Shown here: positions 1-40,000 of the stretch, piece by piece
Position numbering within the stretch: the first letter of the stretch is position 1
Layout: each line of letters opens with the position of its first letter
Source of the DNA: Lagopus muta
Taxonomy: Eukaryota; Chordata; Aves; Galliformes; Phasianidae
Reading direction: 5' to 3'
Assembly: GCF_023343835.1 (NCBI RefSeq)
Contig: NC_064439.1
Span: forward strand, 20,531,433 to 20,595,432
DNA: 64,000 bases
The notes under the pieces: generated by a model
Databases searched by the model: none
Told to the model about the DNA's origin: nothing
Seen by the model: the letters and a program-made list of their open reading frames with translations, nothing else
Translations under genes and position numbers: made by a program

Positions 1-1410
1 TCGGGTTCAAAGAAGAGAAACTATGTGTGACTTCTACTCATGTGGAGTCCTTCATTTACTTTCAGGCATGTTTCATTCCATTATTTTTACTCAGCATTAC
101 CAGCAGCCACGCTTAATAAAGTTAATTATTATGTAATCTATAAGGTGATTAGAGAAAGTGTTGTATAGTTCCTATTTAATTTTTAATAGTAAGCCTTCAC
201 TGTTGTTTTTTTTTTCTCTGTAGATGTCAAAGCCAGTGTAATTTGTAATTTCCATCTTACTGAATGTATTAGTCTGGGAGTCTGGGCTCAACCCAGGAGC
301 TGAAGCCAAATTTCATAGGTCCCAGTCCAGCACTCCTCTCCATCCACAAAACTCCATCACCTCTGCTTTGTTTTGGTTCATGTTTGACAGTGGTATATGT
401 CTGAAGGAAATCTAAAATATCTGTGTTTGTGGAGTGCGTTAGATATTGAGATCTCCGTAGTGGCAGTAAGTTACCTTCTGGTGGTTGTGTGCGTTCCAGG
501 TCTTTTTGTTCTGTTCAGGAGCTTTGCTACTGACCACATGTGAACTGGCTCTGTGCTACGGGTACCTTCTGTCCGTCTGTGCAAGGTCATCGAACACCAA
601 ATCCTGCCTGCTTCAAAGGGATGGTATTTATCGGATTTCAGTCAGTGCTGGTAATAGTGTCACTTACTAATCAGAATGCTGTATCAAATGAACATTTGGT
701 TACAATTCCAACCTACTCCAATTACTGTGCTATTTAATTTTCAACTTTATGTTCTCTTAAATCTGCAATTTTTAATTACATTCTCTTTTTACAGATTCCT
801 TTGCAAATTTTCCATCTTTATTATGTTGTGAAGTGAAATTGTTGCTATTAAATTGCAGTGGTTTCTTCCTTTAATCGTGTCAGTTTTATGTTCAAAAATG
901 TATTTTGATGGTTTGATCATTTGTGGCCCTACTACGGCAAATGTGTTCAAACAAACTCAATGTGGATATCTGGTAAGTCTTAAAAATAACATTTTTTTAA
1001 TTGCTGTATGATCACTGGCTGTGTAACAGTTTGAATTTGATTCTGCAGAACAGAAAGCATGGGAAATGAGAGCCTCGATGTGGCACCCATCTGAGCCATG
1101 TGTTAAATCAGAACAGTGACATCAGTCAGGTTATAGGGTGAGATCAGTGCATCCTTTGTACACAATTTGTCTAATCTCGAAGCCTAGTGACAAGTTCCTT
1201 GCTTTGATTTTCAAACACATATTGAGGCATGCTTTGGAAATATACGAAGGCTTTTTTTTGTTGTTTGTATTTCACAATTGCCCAGTGAAGAAAGTATCAA
1301 TATAGGTTCTAAAACATATGGAACAAAGTACAATTTGATATATCTCAGCATCAGCAGTTCCGGGTGCTCTCAGTCCAAGCATAAGCTAATCTAAAACAGC
1401 AGTTGTCTTC

Positions 1411-1447
1411 ATATATATATATATATGTATATATCTATGTATATATT
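1411..1447. repeat. AT-rich microsatellite
   Basis: An uninterrupted run of AT dinucleotides passes into degenerate TATG/TATC units and a T run. Confidence 0.85.
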
Positions 1448-2501
1448 TTTTTTCATGGCAAGTATTAACAGGGGGAAATGCAAAGAATTGTAATGACAAA
1501 GCTTACAAAAATAATGTAAGCATATTGGACTCCAAAAACTATTAGGAGCAGGTCTTCAATTAATGTGACAACAGTTTTTGAAGCAGCAGTGAGTGACAGA
1601 ATAATTTCTAAATCTTACATTGTGTTATCCAAAGGACATTTATGTCATAGGACCTATGAAAAGTTATGACAGTTGGGACTTAATGCACACACTAAGAGCC
1701 CACTGACTTAATGGTTTCCCCTGCACCTACTTGGTTCCTGCTGGCACGCTTCTCAAAGCTCCAATGTGGAAATTGCTCCCACTGCTTTGCTCTTCTGCAG
1801 TTTGTACTGTAACTTCAGTAAATTGAGCACTCCTGGATGAATAACCTGGATGGTGGTTTCATTTTCTGCCTTTCATTCTAACCATGAGTGCTTCGGGAGA
1901 CCAATTGTACGCTGATTCTCCAAACCAAAATGATTGGGTGGTAAGAAACAACACATCCCATGCAGGTTTTAGCCTGTAGACTATTGCAGGTGTAAATGAG
2001 CAAGTGTTCAATTAGTGTTTATTCTTTCTGTAGGAAGGCCTCCAGTTACCCAAAAAAGATATTTTTTTCTTAACCAATGAGAATTCACCTGAGGATTAAG
2101 ACTTGTGACAACACTGTGCCTCGTGAACTGTCATGTGGAGCACAAGCTGGGCTGTGTGGCATGGTGGCATCCATCCATAGGCGCTCGGCAGCATAAAACA
2201 CCAAGCTGTCACTTTGGTTTTCTGAAATGCATGGACACCAGATTACTTCATGAATCCGTGCTGTCGTTTGTGTCTCTAAAGCATTTGAGATCCTTACAGT
2301 CAAATACCTATCTGCCACCTGGTGGTGAGCTGCTTAGCTACTGGAGCCAGAGCTGAAAGGCATTTTTGGAATTAATTTAGGAGATAAATACAGACGGTAT
2401 TTTTATGACTGTGTATAAAGCACAGTTTATGGCTTAAATATAAACACAGTTATAACTTCAATAGCAGCAGCAGGCAGCTGGCACAGAATCATCAGTCGTT
2501 G

Positions 2502-2521
2502 CTTGGACCTCTCGGTCCAAG
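2502..2521. repeat. short perfect inverted repeat
   Basis: CTTGGACC at 2502-2509 and GGTCCAAG at 2514-2521 are exact reverse complements around a 4-nt loop (TCTC). G-T pairs could extend the stem slightly. No gene or transposon end is recognised beside it. Confidence 0.6.
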
Positions 2522-5500
2522 TGCAGAGATTGTCTGCTTGAGAGCCCTTGCCCGCACCATAACTGCAGTGCTTCTCTGCTTATAACATCTCTGTTTAGAA
2601 CGTGCAAGCGAAAGTGTATCAGCACTGCTGTGGTGTGTTAAAGTGTGTATGTGCTTGTTTTCTCTCAGCTCATTAATGCCAAAGTGGATTTAGATTACAA
2701 ATAAAACAATTGCAACTGCTAATTGTTTCAGAAGCTGAGGAAAGTAAGGGCATCACTGTTATTATTCTTTCCTAACTCTCCTGTTAGAACCAGTGGTGAT
2801 CTGGCGGGTCCCACACCACCATTACAGGTGTCTGGTATGCTCACAGCCTGGCTGCACACCAGTTGGAACTGAACCTTTGGGTAGGACAGTAGGCAGCAGC
2901 CAAGTGCCACCATCAGACTAGAGGAGCATTTTTTCCTTACTCGTGTAATTCCAGCTGATAAACCTGGTACTGACTTCTGTTGGACAGTGAAAACAGAGCA
3001 TCTTGTTCTTTTTGGCAGTAATCCTGTAGTACCCACAGGCGATCTGTTTGCAAAGTGTGGCACCCGGTCTCTCTTCACTTAACTGAAGTATTTTGCATTG
3101 ATGTGCATTTCTTCTAGGAATAAGCAGTGCCAGTTAGTCTGTTTGATAATTAAATTGCTCTTCTGCCTTGGAAGCTTACAGACACTGGAGTGGAAAGTGT
3201 GATGACGTTAGGGAGCTACAGAGGAGATACATATTTACAGTTTATTTTTGTAATTGTGGGGTTCAAATAATGGGAAATGCAGACTGCTAAATTAACCCAA
3301 TTGAGGAATGGTTATGCCAGTTTTACATTAGAAAGGAGAGATGGTGCTCAAAATACTGCTGTGGGATGAGAAATCCCACTTTAAAAGACTTGCCTGGTCC
3401 TGCTGCAAGAGATTTGAAGCATCAAAGCTGGGAGAAATTATTCCAATGAGCTCCTTTTTTAAGCATTGTTTTTAAAGGCTTTTGGTGATTGAGCAATTGT
3501 GAGGAGTCTGTAAAAGCCATACTGTTATTGCTTCAGGACTGCCTTCTTCCCTGCTTGCACACGGTTTTCTCAAGCACGTTCCCACAAGTGTTGCCTCCTG
3601 AAGCTTCTCTTCCTGGGTACAAGCCCGTCATCGTCCTACTTTTGTGCCATGGGCTACGGGTCTGGCAGCAGCATGCGTGCACCAAGAGCACATCACAAAC
3701 TCTTCAACTGGAAAGCCTCCATGAAAAGAAAGCAACACAGTAGATTTGCCCACATATTGCCCTTACACACACGATCGGGGCAGGTCCTCCCAGCTGGCAT
3801 CCTCTGCCTGTGGAGGTGAGAGATGCCCTGTGTCTGGCCTTCTCTGTCTTCAGCCCATTTTACAAACTCGGCCCCTGCCTCTACTTTTTAGTTTTGTGCC
3901 GTGTTGTGAGTCCGACTCAAACCGTGACACCATAATGACATTTCAGTAATGTTATTTTTAGGCGTCGGTGAGGGTGAGATTGAGAAAGCTCTGTGCCTCT
4001 CTGTGCCACTAGCTTTACCTTGATTGTAATGCCTCCTAATCCTCTGTCCAAAAACAATGAGAGAAGCACAGTGTGGCAGCCAGGTTCCCACATGAGTGTT
4101 AATTGCCTTGTGAGAGCTGGATTGGTGCTTCAGCCCTTGAAATCAGCAAACTCAGCCTATATAAACGTGTGTGTGTGCATGCACATGCATGTGTACATAC
4201 ATAAATGTATTTAATATAAAAGTTGGCTTAAATGCAAGCGTAAGCATTTGGAGATCAAGCAATGCCAAAGTAAACGTTGTTCATCCAGGCTGACTGGAAA
4301 AACCAGCAGAAGAGCTCATCAAGGTTTGCATTAATTAGCTTAATTGTTCCTGTGGTCTGAGATTGCAGTTAAAGCCATACTTGATGCTGGGCTGTGCTTA
4401 TGCCCCTGACTTCAGTGAGATTTATTCACATTTGCCTACTAGTCTAGACACGATGCTTAAATGTTCTTTGTTATTAAAGCTTCTTTAATGTCTTTAAGCA
4501 ATTTACTCTGCAATTGTTAGAACATTAGGTGGAAAATTTTCTTTTTGTTATAAAAGCTCTAAAATTCTCAAGGGGAAATTCTCACTGAAAAATCTCCAAA
4601 AATTTTGCAAAGAAATTGAAGAATTGCAATAGAGCCTGATTTCTTAGTTTCTTCACGGAGAAAATTCTGTGTCCATGAGGCACCTCTTAATTCATTGCAG
4701 TTCTCCAGGCAGTGGATACACATCCTGAGCAACACTGTTAATCTGCTTCTGACCACCCAGGAGGTACGAGGAACCTTTGTTACCATTATCTGATTATCTG
4801 ATTTGTACTTTAATGGGATGCCTGCAGTCTGGGCAACCTAACGGATACTGAAAATGATTTTCTGTCAGCTGTCATGGAAATGTGGGAAATACCCAGAAGT
4901 GTCAGCACCCTGAGCAAGGTGTCACCCCAGGAGCGTTCTGCTTATCATCATATACAGTTCTCACCCAAGGTCCACTTGTCTTTGGGCTGCAGTATCCCAA
5001 GACTGGACGAGCTCCTTTCCAAATAGAAGTGTCTGTTGGTTTATGGTAAAGGAAATAGGTAACAATACCACAGCACCTGATAGAAACAACCTGAGGGTTG
5101 GGGATAGCAAGACATCCAAGTCTTCTTCTCTGGCCCTGAACTTCAGAAACTATTCCAATCTGTTCATCAAGGTTTCCCTTCCATTTTCTAATCCCTGTTA
5201 CAAGGTGTCTAAAACTGTTGAACACCCGGGGCAAACCAGATATGTAGGAGAATCCCAATAGTCCCAGACTTTCACAAGTGCTCTGACTTGGAAGTTATAG
5301 TGAGGCTGCAGCCTCTTTGCTCTCTCAGGAAAAATTTCCATCTATCTTAAGAAAGAGTCCCATTCTGCTTTAGGATGAAGAACTGTCGGAATGACAGAAA
5401 ATACTGAAAACTTTGGTTTTTGGAAACTTACACTGGAATGGTCAGGGAATGAAGAGTCGTTTGTGTTTCTGCCACTCCCACCGCTCAGAGCCAGGGAAAG

Positions 5501-6992
5501 CATCTCAGCTGTACCTGCAGCCTCCCAGCAGAGAGGAGAAAGACCAGGTGTCTGATTGAGGGGGAACTGCGAGAGGCTGACAGAAGGACTGATTTGGGAG
5601 TGGATGGGAGTTAATTGGATTGATTTGGAGATGGATGTGCAGAAGTAATTGCCGAGTAGTGGTCAGAGCTCCTGAAGCTCCTGATCAGTGTCAATTCCAT
5701 CCTTATCAATAAATCTGTCACCGCTAATTCTCATTCACAGTTTGAGAAGAGCCTGAAAGGGTTAGAAAAAAAAGATTAGATGCAGAAATGCAAAAGGTAA
5801 GTGCATAAATCTGTAATAATCAGTAAGAGCCAATTGCAGTTATTTGAGTATTTTTGTATGTAAACCGTTATTTGTTTTTTTGTTTTTGTTTTTTATCTTT
5901 TAAGGATAGAGAGCAGAGCAACAGAGGAATTGCTCTAAACCTGTGTTTGATCTGAGCCTTGTATTCTGCTCCCACCATCATCAAAAACAGATGTGTCAGA
6001 AACCTGGGGAAGAGATCTCTACCAGTGATAACAACCCCCATGGGATAAAAGTCTTTCTATCCTTATCACTTATGCCCTTCAGGATGAGGTTTTCTATTTA
6101 TTGTACACGTTTTAAATGCTATAACTTGTTTTCACTATGCAGTAAATGCCTAACCCCTATTTAATGCCGTGTAGGCAGCAGCCCTTGCTAATACAGGCAA
6201 CAGTAGCTTCTTCATTGCAAAAAGAAATGGGTAACATGGAAGAGGTGTGGTATGAGCTGTTATAGAACATGGGTGAATTTGCAGGAGGGAGATGGGCCAT
6301 TCTGGCAGCACTTGTCCCCCAGCAGCACAGGGAAATGAGCAGGGCTGCAGCTCGCCACGTATGGCAGACAGGCAGGCCGAACGGGTGCAGAGTGGGAGAG
6401 GCAAATCATCAGGGCCATGAGTTCACATGGATACAAGCATGCAGCACGCTGGATCACATGCTCACTGCCCAGACATTTCATTCTATTCTGATGTTTGTTT
6501 TCACAAGACTACAAATATGCTTTCAATGCATTTGTTAAGTGTAGTTTGACTTTCTGATCTCCCAGCCTTGCATCTCATTCAGGACTGAAGAAGGTGGTGT
6601 GTAAGTCCTCAGCATAAAGAGCAGCCAATAAAAAGTAGTTGTGAGGTGGTACCACAGCCATTCATGTGAAGCAAAGTCTAAACATTTGTTTGCTCTCTTA
6701 AAAAAAAAAAAAAGTAAAAAAATTAGGACAATAGAAGAAACATGCAATTACTAACAAATCTTCAAAAAGAATCAGTTTTGCTTCCAATTTACAAGATTAT
6801 TTTCATTATCAAATTCATTTTAAATTATAAAGGCAATGAATATTTCAATGTGATAGAGGTAGAAGCAATCCTACAACCGCATGAAAATTTCAGATACTTC
6901 TGCAGCGTTTAATACTCAGAACACCAAATGATGAGATGATGCCACTACTCTGAGTATATGCTGTATATAATCTGTTCACTGGGTTGTAGTTA

Positions 6993-7315
6993 ATCAAAGA
7001 ACCACAGAATAGCTTGGGTCAGAGGGAACCTCAAAGCCCTCCCAGCCCCAACCTGTGCTGTGGGCAGGGCTGCCCCCACCAGCTCAGCTGCCCAAGGCCC
7101 ATCCAACCCAGCCTTGAGTGCCTCCAGAAATGGGGCACCACAGCTCTGGGCAGCAGTGCCACTGCCTCACTGCCCTCTGAGTATAAAGAATTTCTCCACG
7201 TTATCTAATTGAAATTTCCCCTCTTTTGTTTTAAAGCTGGTATCTCTTGTTCTATTACTACGCTTCTGTTAAAGAATTCCTTGCCATCTTTCCTTCCAAG
7301 CTATGTTGAAACTGA
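6993..7315 (-). mobile_element. CR1 LINE fragment (3' end), minus orientation
   Basis: The block starts with the reverse complement of the CR1 3' tail (ACAGAATAGCTTGGGTCAG) and runs through the typical order of segments: CCTCAAAGCCC, GGGCAGGGCTGCCCCCACC, CATCCAACCCAGCCTTGAG, GGGGCACCACAGCTCTGGGC and the AAGAATTTCTCC segment. It is 5'-truncated like most CR1 copies and becomes diverged after about 7200. Confidence 0.85.
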
Positions 7316-9399
7316 ACTGTCTGCTACTTCTGAGTAAGATCTAAGCTGGCTGGGACCTCTATTGGAACGACAATCTCTTTCTAATGCTTTTATCTGTAGC
7401 TGTGTGAACATCTAAACGTGAGTTTCCAGTGCCACACATACAATAGGAACACCTAATGCTCATCTGAAAATAAATAAAGATTGCTGACAGACATTCATGA
7501 TACCAATGCCAGCATGCTACCTATTGTTTACGTATTCTAACAGCATATTGAAAAAAAAAAAAACAACCAAACAAAAAAAAAAAAACAGATGATGAAATCC
7601 ATAGAAGAGACTTGGAGTCTGGAGTGTAGGCCTCCCACTAGTCTAACATCCAAGCTGTACCACAAACCGCATCCTAGACAGTCTGACCTGATGTTTAATC
7701 CGACAGGCAAGATCTGACAAAGCCCTGCACAGCTGCTGGAGTCCAGACTTTCCGAGCCTCAGTACCTGTGGGTAAGTTGCGGTGGCTCCTCACTTGGTAG
7801 CCCAGGGAGGCTTTGAACTTCTGTCAGCCACTGCAGTGCTCCACGTATTTGGGTGTTTGTAAAGCCTCGTTTTCAGTGCTGGATTTTGCCGTGGGAGTCA
7901 CATGCTGCATCACCCCAGTCTATTTGTGGATCTGAGCCTATACTCATACGCTCACATTTAAGCTGGCTGAAAGCCTCTCAGAATTGCAGGCAAAGGTTAA
8001 TTTTGTGTACTCAAGCTCACGGCTGTAACAGAAAGCAGGTGAAAGAGAGAGAAGCTGGAAAGGGAGCAAAGGTGGGGAAAACTGGTGGTGCAGAGGGTCC
8101 CCTATGCAATGCTGTTACCTGCTGGCTGGCAGCAGTGAGAGCAACCAGGCAGGGCCACAGCTGTGGTGTTTGTACCAACTTTTCTCCCTTCCTTCCAATT
8201 TGCTGCCATAACCAACTGGATATTTTGGCTGTTTATAGAAGCAAACCAAGACTCGCTACTACTGTTCTAAGGAAAACTGTGAAAACATCCATCCCACCAA
8301 ATTCATCCAACGATGGAATTATTTTATGATATGCTCTTCAGTACTGAGTGAAGTTCATCTCCTGATAAGGAAGTCTGTTTTCCTTTGTTTTTTCGCTTTT
8401 GTGCAGAGTAACCATGGTTGTTTGATTCTTTGGGTTGTTTTTTTTTTAAGTCTTCCTAAACTAAAAGGATCTTACCTCTCTCTATACCTTTAGGGAGAGG
8501 TCTTTTTATCAACAAGGAACAGTAAATTCAGATCTTGACAAACACTTTACCTGGTACACTTAAGATGAAACACGTCTGCTAGCCTTTGAAAGTCTGCTTT
8601 GTCTGGTGCAAGTGTATCGCTAGGCCCCCATACAGCTACCTGGGGACATATAAACCTGCAAAATCAGTGCTCTTGCAAGGAAGTTAGGAGACAACTCACG
8701 TATGAAGTACAGTGGACAGCCTTTGATTTTTTTATCATGCTATTTTCTGCCTTTGAGTCTTTGAGAACATTATGGATTTGAATTACAAGTTCCTGCGGCA
8801 GCCTGCATATTGTAAGGACCAACCGCAGCGGGACAGAGCGGCCCTCAAGCAGCGCTCAACGTGCAGATCTGCAGTTTCACAGAGAACAGCTGCACGGCTA
8901 TGTAGCAGTCCTCTGCCAGGCCAGCAAGCTGTGTTACCTGACGCAGCATCTGCATTATCTTCTTCACATTAAACGATTTTCAAGAGGGTGGCAGAGACAA
9001 GGAGAAACTTCAACTGGTGCATATTATTCTTAGGTTTTAATGCACCCCTTAGCAGCCAGCCAAAGCGAGCTCTCAGAAATTCTGAACTCCATCCAGAAAT
9101 CTCAGTGAAACCCTGGAAATCATGAGAGTTCAAACAATTAATGCAAGGTTCTCTTTATTTGTTTTCCTGGTTTGGAATTGTTATGATTCTGACTCCAATT
9201 TTTCCAGCATGGAATTTATAGAAAAGAAGAGCCCTGGAAGCAGCATGATTTCCTCTAACAGCCCCAGACTGGAAGCATCCTCCCGTGCCTTCACAAACCA
9301 GTGCTGCTCCATGATAACATCAGGGTTGTGGCCTCCGCAGCTCTGATGTGAAGCCGTTCCCAGGGCTGCGTGCCGCTGGCGGTGTGAAACCTCTTAACA

Positions 9400-9949
9400 T
9401 CAGCTGAACGATTCGTACTGGGCGTCCTTCAGCGTCACACAGATCCCACTTCAGGAAAGCACGGCGTGCTGCGAGGCCGGTGACAAGGCCCTCTTGTACC
9501 TCCTAGCAGCAACTCTGTGTCAAAATATCACCAGCAGAACAAAAACCGCGGCGCCGGCAGAACGCGCTCCGCGCTGTGGAAGCCCGCCGTTCCCATCGGA
9601 GGGGCACGGCCCCCCCCGGGGAGGCCCAGCACGGCTGCGGGGCGGCCTAAGGGACCTCCCCGCTCCGGGAAGGCGGTGGGCGCGGGATCGATGCCGCCCG
9701 CGGGGCACCGAACGGCGACGGAGGGGAGGTGGCGCCCGGCAAGTGCGAGGCGCTGGGGGGAGCGGGACACCACCGCCCAGCCTCGGACGGCTGCGGGCGG
9801 CGGCGGCCCCAGGCCCCGTGGCCTCCGCCTCCTCCGCCAGCACGGGGGAGGACAGCAGCTAGAGGGAGCTCCTCCGGACTGCATCTGCCCGTGCGCCCCG
9901 GCTCCTTTCATAGGCTCCCCCGCCTCCTCCCCTCCCTCCTTCCCCCGTG
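9400..9949 (+). promoter_or_regulatory. NMT2: NMT2 CpG-island promoter and 5' UTR
   Basis: Sequence composition shifts at about 9.4 kb from AT-rich to strongly GC- and CpG-rich, and this continues past the NMT2 start codon to about 10.9 kb. No TATA box is evident, as expected for a broadly expressed gene. The transcription start cannot be placed exactly; it is inferred to lie within roughly the last 150-400 bp before the ATG at 9950. Long open frames on both strands here are a by-product of GC-rich sequence. Confidence 0.7.
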
Positions 9950-36423
<26,474 letters not shown>

Positions 36424-36638
36424 GGACACATGTTTCTAGAACTCTGAGGTCATCATTTGAATTAATTTGATCTCCATAACTCTTGGAATGATACTGTTCA
36501 AGAGGAGTTAAAGCACAACGTCAGTGATACTGAAATAGTCCATTAAACCTGAACGATGAAGAAATCCACATGTGACCAAATTTATGCATTTTCAGATAAA
36601 TCAGAAGGTCCTTGAAACTTTTATTGTCCATGAAAAGA

Positions 36639-36644
36639 ATAAAA
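36639..36644 (+). terminator. NMT2: proximal NMT2 poly(A) signal candidate
   Basis: AATAAA about 215 bp after the NMT2 stop codon. It would give a short 3' UTR form if used. Confidence 0.4.
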
Positions 36645-37034
36645 GCACATTCATTTAAGTTTCAAAGCTTAGCTTGCACCTTGATGAGAAGAAGGTATTT
36701 TTTTTTCCACTCTGTAGAAAAGACTGTTTTGTATAAACTGAACTTCAGTGGTGGATTAGGGTACAAAAATATTTGCTATTATGTGGATGAACTGCTGCAT
36801 TTCTATTTATTAAGTGGTGGTGTATGTTTGTCAGTGTAACAGAATGAAGGATACAAACTCGAGTATCTTTGCTATATTTACTTCACGTGGATATCATCAT
36901 TTGGGGAAAAATCATGAAGTATGATACGTTTGTAGCTCTATGAAAGTCCTGGATGTTTTTTGTAACTGGAGCAGTATGACAATGTACTGGTTTAACTAGT
37001 GCATTTGTTTCTCCATGAGCAACGCTGCCAAATC

Positions 37035-37040
37035 AATAAA
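37035..37040 (+). terminator. NMT2: distal NMT2 poly(A) signal candidate
   Basis: AATAAA (context AATCAATAAAAATAC) about 610 bp after the stop codon, followed by TG/T-rich sequence. It would give a roughly 630-bp 3' UTR. Longer forms are possible, since vertebrate NMT2 messages often have long 3' UTRs. Confidence 0.5.
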
Positions 37041-37069
37041 AATACAGATTTGTATTTTGATCTTCAATA

Positions 37070-40000
37070 GATCAGTGGATTGATTTAACAGTATCGCACT
37101 GTTCAGTGCAGGTGTTACCTATGTTGCCGGAATGATAATACGTTACTGTACTTAATTTACAGTTGTGGCACAAAACCTTAGTTTTTCCTCAGTAGAGTAA
37201 CATCAGCCTGTGTGTAAAACTAAGAATTTTAGTAGTGCTATCAGGATATTTATAGTTTGAATGTTTTCAATGCTTCTGCAAAATGGCACATATTCCTTTG
37301 TCTACTTTGATTTCCTATGAGGTCTGTAATTCTAATGAAAAGTATCTCGTGTAAATACGTATTCATAAATTGTTCCTGGTAGTGTTTTTATCCTGACTGT
37401 GGAACAAGAAGTTTTGCATTCTATGTGGCTGGTAAGCAGAAGAGAAAAGCTCTCAGTCCTTGGAAGCCTGTGTACTCTGCTTCCTGAAATGTAAGAGGGC
37501 TGATGTTTGTTGTTGGGTAAGCTGTTGTAACTCCCTCTCCAATGCTCGGCAACCAGAATGGCTTCTGAAGCACTTTATATGCATTCCAGCATAGCATTGT
37601 AGTTAGATTTGATAGCAGTCCTTTCCGTTCATGGATGCTGCAGTAACGTGAGCACCAAGAAATTCTGCAGTAAGAAGCTGTTCTATCTGAAAGTGCCAAA
37701 CTGTGGTAGTGAAGCCTCTGTGCTGTGAGCATATTTTGAATGTGACTCAAATATCTCATGAAATGCAAATGTCTGAACTTTCCTTTTAAACATGCCTGTA
37801 ATTCTTACAGCAAGTTCTGCTGAAAGATGAATTCTGTACCTGAAAACATCAATTTAGATGAAGATAAATTTGTCTGTTCTTCATAACTGCTAGCCCTAGC
37901 CACCTCCAAATAGCATTGGGGTTTCCCTCTCCCTTCCATTTCCCCTGCATGAATGGTTTGTGGTTTGGATTCTTCTTATTGTTGAACAGTGAGAAAATTC
38001 TGCCCTGGAAACAGGGATGGTTTCCCTTCCTGTGTTACAGCTCTGTGCTTAAAGCCTTTGCTTCCTTCACATAAAGGAAGGGATTGATGGTGGTTTGTCT
38101 GCTCCCTTTGTGCTCATCAGCTCGGGCCTGGTGAATACAAGGGCTCGGAAGGGGATTTTTGGGACTTGCAGCAGTGGAGTCAGGCTTTGCAACTTTGGCC
38201 CTTCTTCTACCTGTCTGCTAATAGTAGTCACAGGAGACTATATAGGTGAAGTTTTGACTTCCTGTGTGCAGCTTGAGCAGAATTAAGTGCCTGAAATAAT
38301 TGTTGGTATAGATAACTGATCCCAACTTCATCAGACTTGAGTTCTTTACTCCCAGAAGGTGAGCAACATGCTGGGATGTGCAGGAAGCTGACAGCAGGAT
38401 GTGGTGTTCCTGCCTCATGCTAAGGGCAGGTTCTCCCTGCTCCCCCCAACTGCTCAGCGTGGCCCTGTGCCCTTGTGAGGAACAGCCATAGCCTGGCAGG
38501 CTATGATGCTCCAGATGCACTCATTTTACAAGTGGAAGAAATGGTAGATTATTGTTTTTCTTTACTCCTCTCTTCCCTGAAATCAAGAGGCAAATGCCCA
38601 CAGTCCTATTGTTTGGAAAAGTTGTTAGGCTGTGGTGGGACCAAGTATGCCTAGGCCAAAGACAGAACTGAGTCTGGTTTTCTGGCAGCCTGGCTTTCTG
38701 CCTTCATCTCAGGTTGCCTGCCTGTGATGGAAGGTGTGTGGCCACTCCTCCCTTTTGCCATCTTCTCCAAAAAACAATGAATCCGAGGGGTGCAGATTTG
38801 TCTTCTGGCTCCAGCTGCATGCGGACTATGGGAGAGGAGGCAGAGCCATGCTCCTGCTGAAGCTTTGCAGTGCTGTAGCTATGACTGAAAAACTGCAGGC
38901 CTAGAGAGGATGAGGAAAGGGGGCAGCTGAGCTGCAGCTGGTGCAGTTCCTGCAGAAGCCTCTTCACAAAAGCGTTGCTTAACAGCTGTTTAACCCAAAA
39001 AGGTCTGTCCCTGCCAAGTGCTCAACCCTTATGGCTAGCCATGCTCCTTACCTCAAGTGCTTTGCTGAAGTATCACAGCTTCAAGAGAATGTGAGTCTCA
39101 AAGGTGTCCTGGCAATTACTCAGGAGTAGAAATTGAGGCAACCCACCTTCACTTCCTGAGCAGGGCATTGGTGTGGGTGCTGCTGTCAGCTCTGACAGAG
39201 GCTCTTGTGTTGTTTCAGGTGTTGAACCTGCATGTGCATTAGGCTTGATAGGAATGGCTACCAGATAGAACTGCAAAAACTAACAGGTGGTTTCATGAAA
39301 ATTAAATTTGAAGGCATTGGAAAGGCTCACTCTACCGCATTTCCCACAAGTCTTTAGAAACATCTGCAAATAAGTAACTCTGCATCTGTGGAGGGGACAC
39401 AAATCCTTTGGGAGAGCTGTAGATCTGGACAGGAAGCAAGGTGCTTGATAAGTGATTGCTGTGCTTATGTTCTTTACCAAAGCCTAATCCTCAGTCTTTA
39501 CAGAAAGCATAAGAGCTAAATGTTACCGTTAGCCAGCATGGGATTTAATTACGCTGGGTTCTAGCATGCCTTCACAATTTTATGCATCTAAAAAGCCAAA
39601 GTAAATGACCTCTGTGAAGGACTATGAAGCAAAGCAAAATAATTATTTCCTTGCCACTCAGCAAGGAAGGGCAAAATTTTGGCATTAAATGTCTGCTTTG
39701 TTTACAAGAAGCATCATGACAATAGAATCACTGCTACTGCCTCCCTTCGTAGTTGGAACCGTGAATTTAAGTCACTTCTCAATAAATCCAAAACACTGAT
39801 TAACTATCTGATAGCACCAGAAGACTGCATTAGCAGAGCCCTGAAAAATACAGTGTAAATTCTATGTTTGAGGAACAATAAAGTAACTCAGCTCTTTTAC
39901 AGTACCACAGAATTGACTATTAGTTACAGAGTGACATATAAATTCCTGCGCTATCCATTTTGATTGCAGTTTGAATTGCAGCACTATTTATTTCCTTTCT

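Larger units (their letters stand above)
1..9399. other. intergenic region upstream of NMT2
   Basis: No exon or known gene could be recognised here on either strand. Open frames are short; the longest (7853-8329 plus, 158 codons, and 4902-5258 minus, 118 codons) resemble no family I know and lack splice or start context. Visible structure is limited to an AT dinucleotide tract near 1411-1447, a small perfect hairpin at 2502-2521, a CR1 fragment at 6993-7315 and A-rich runs at 7550-7587. In vertebrates the gene beyond NMT2 on this side is FAM171A1, whose exons are not seen. Confidence 0.6.

Noticed and set aside
4902-5258. 118-codon minus-strand frame with fairly protein-like composition
   Set aside because: It could be part of an old repeat, but I could not place it in a family. 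An overlapping plus frame exists and no gene context is present.
7853-8329. 158-codon plus-strand frame upstream of NMT2
   Set aside because: No recognisable domain, no promoter or splice context, and cysteine-rich irregular composition typical of chance frames.
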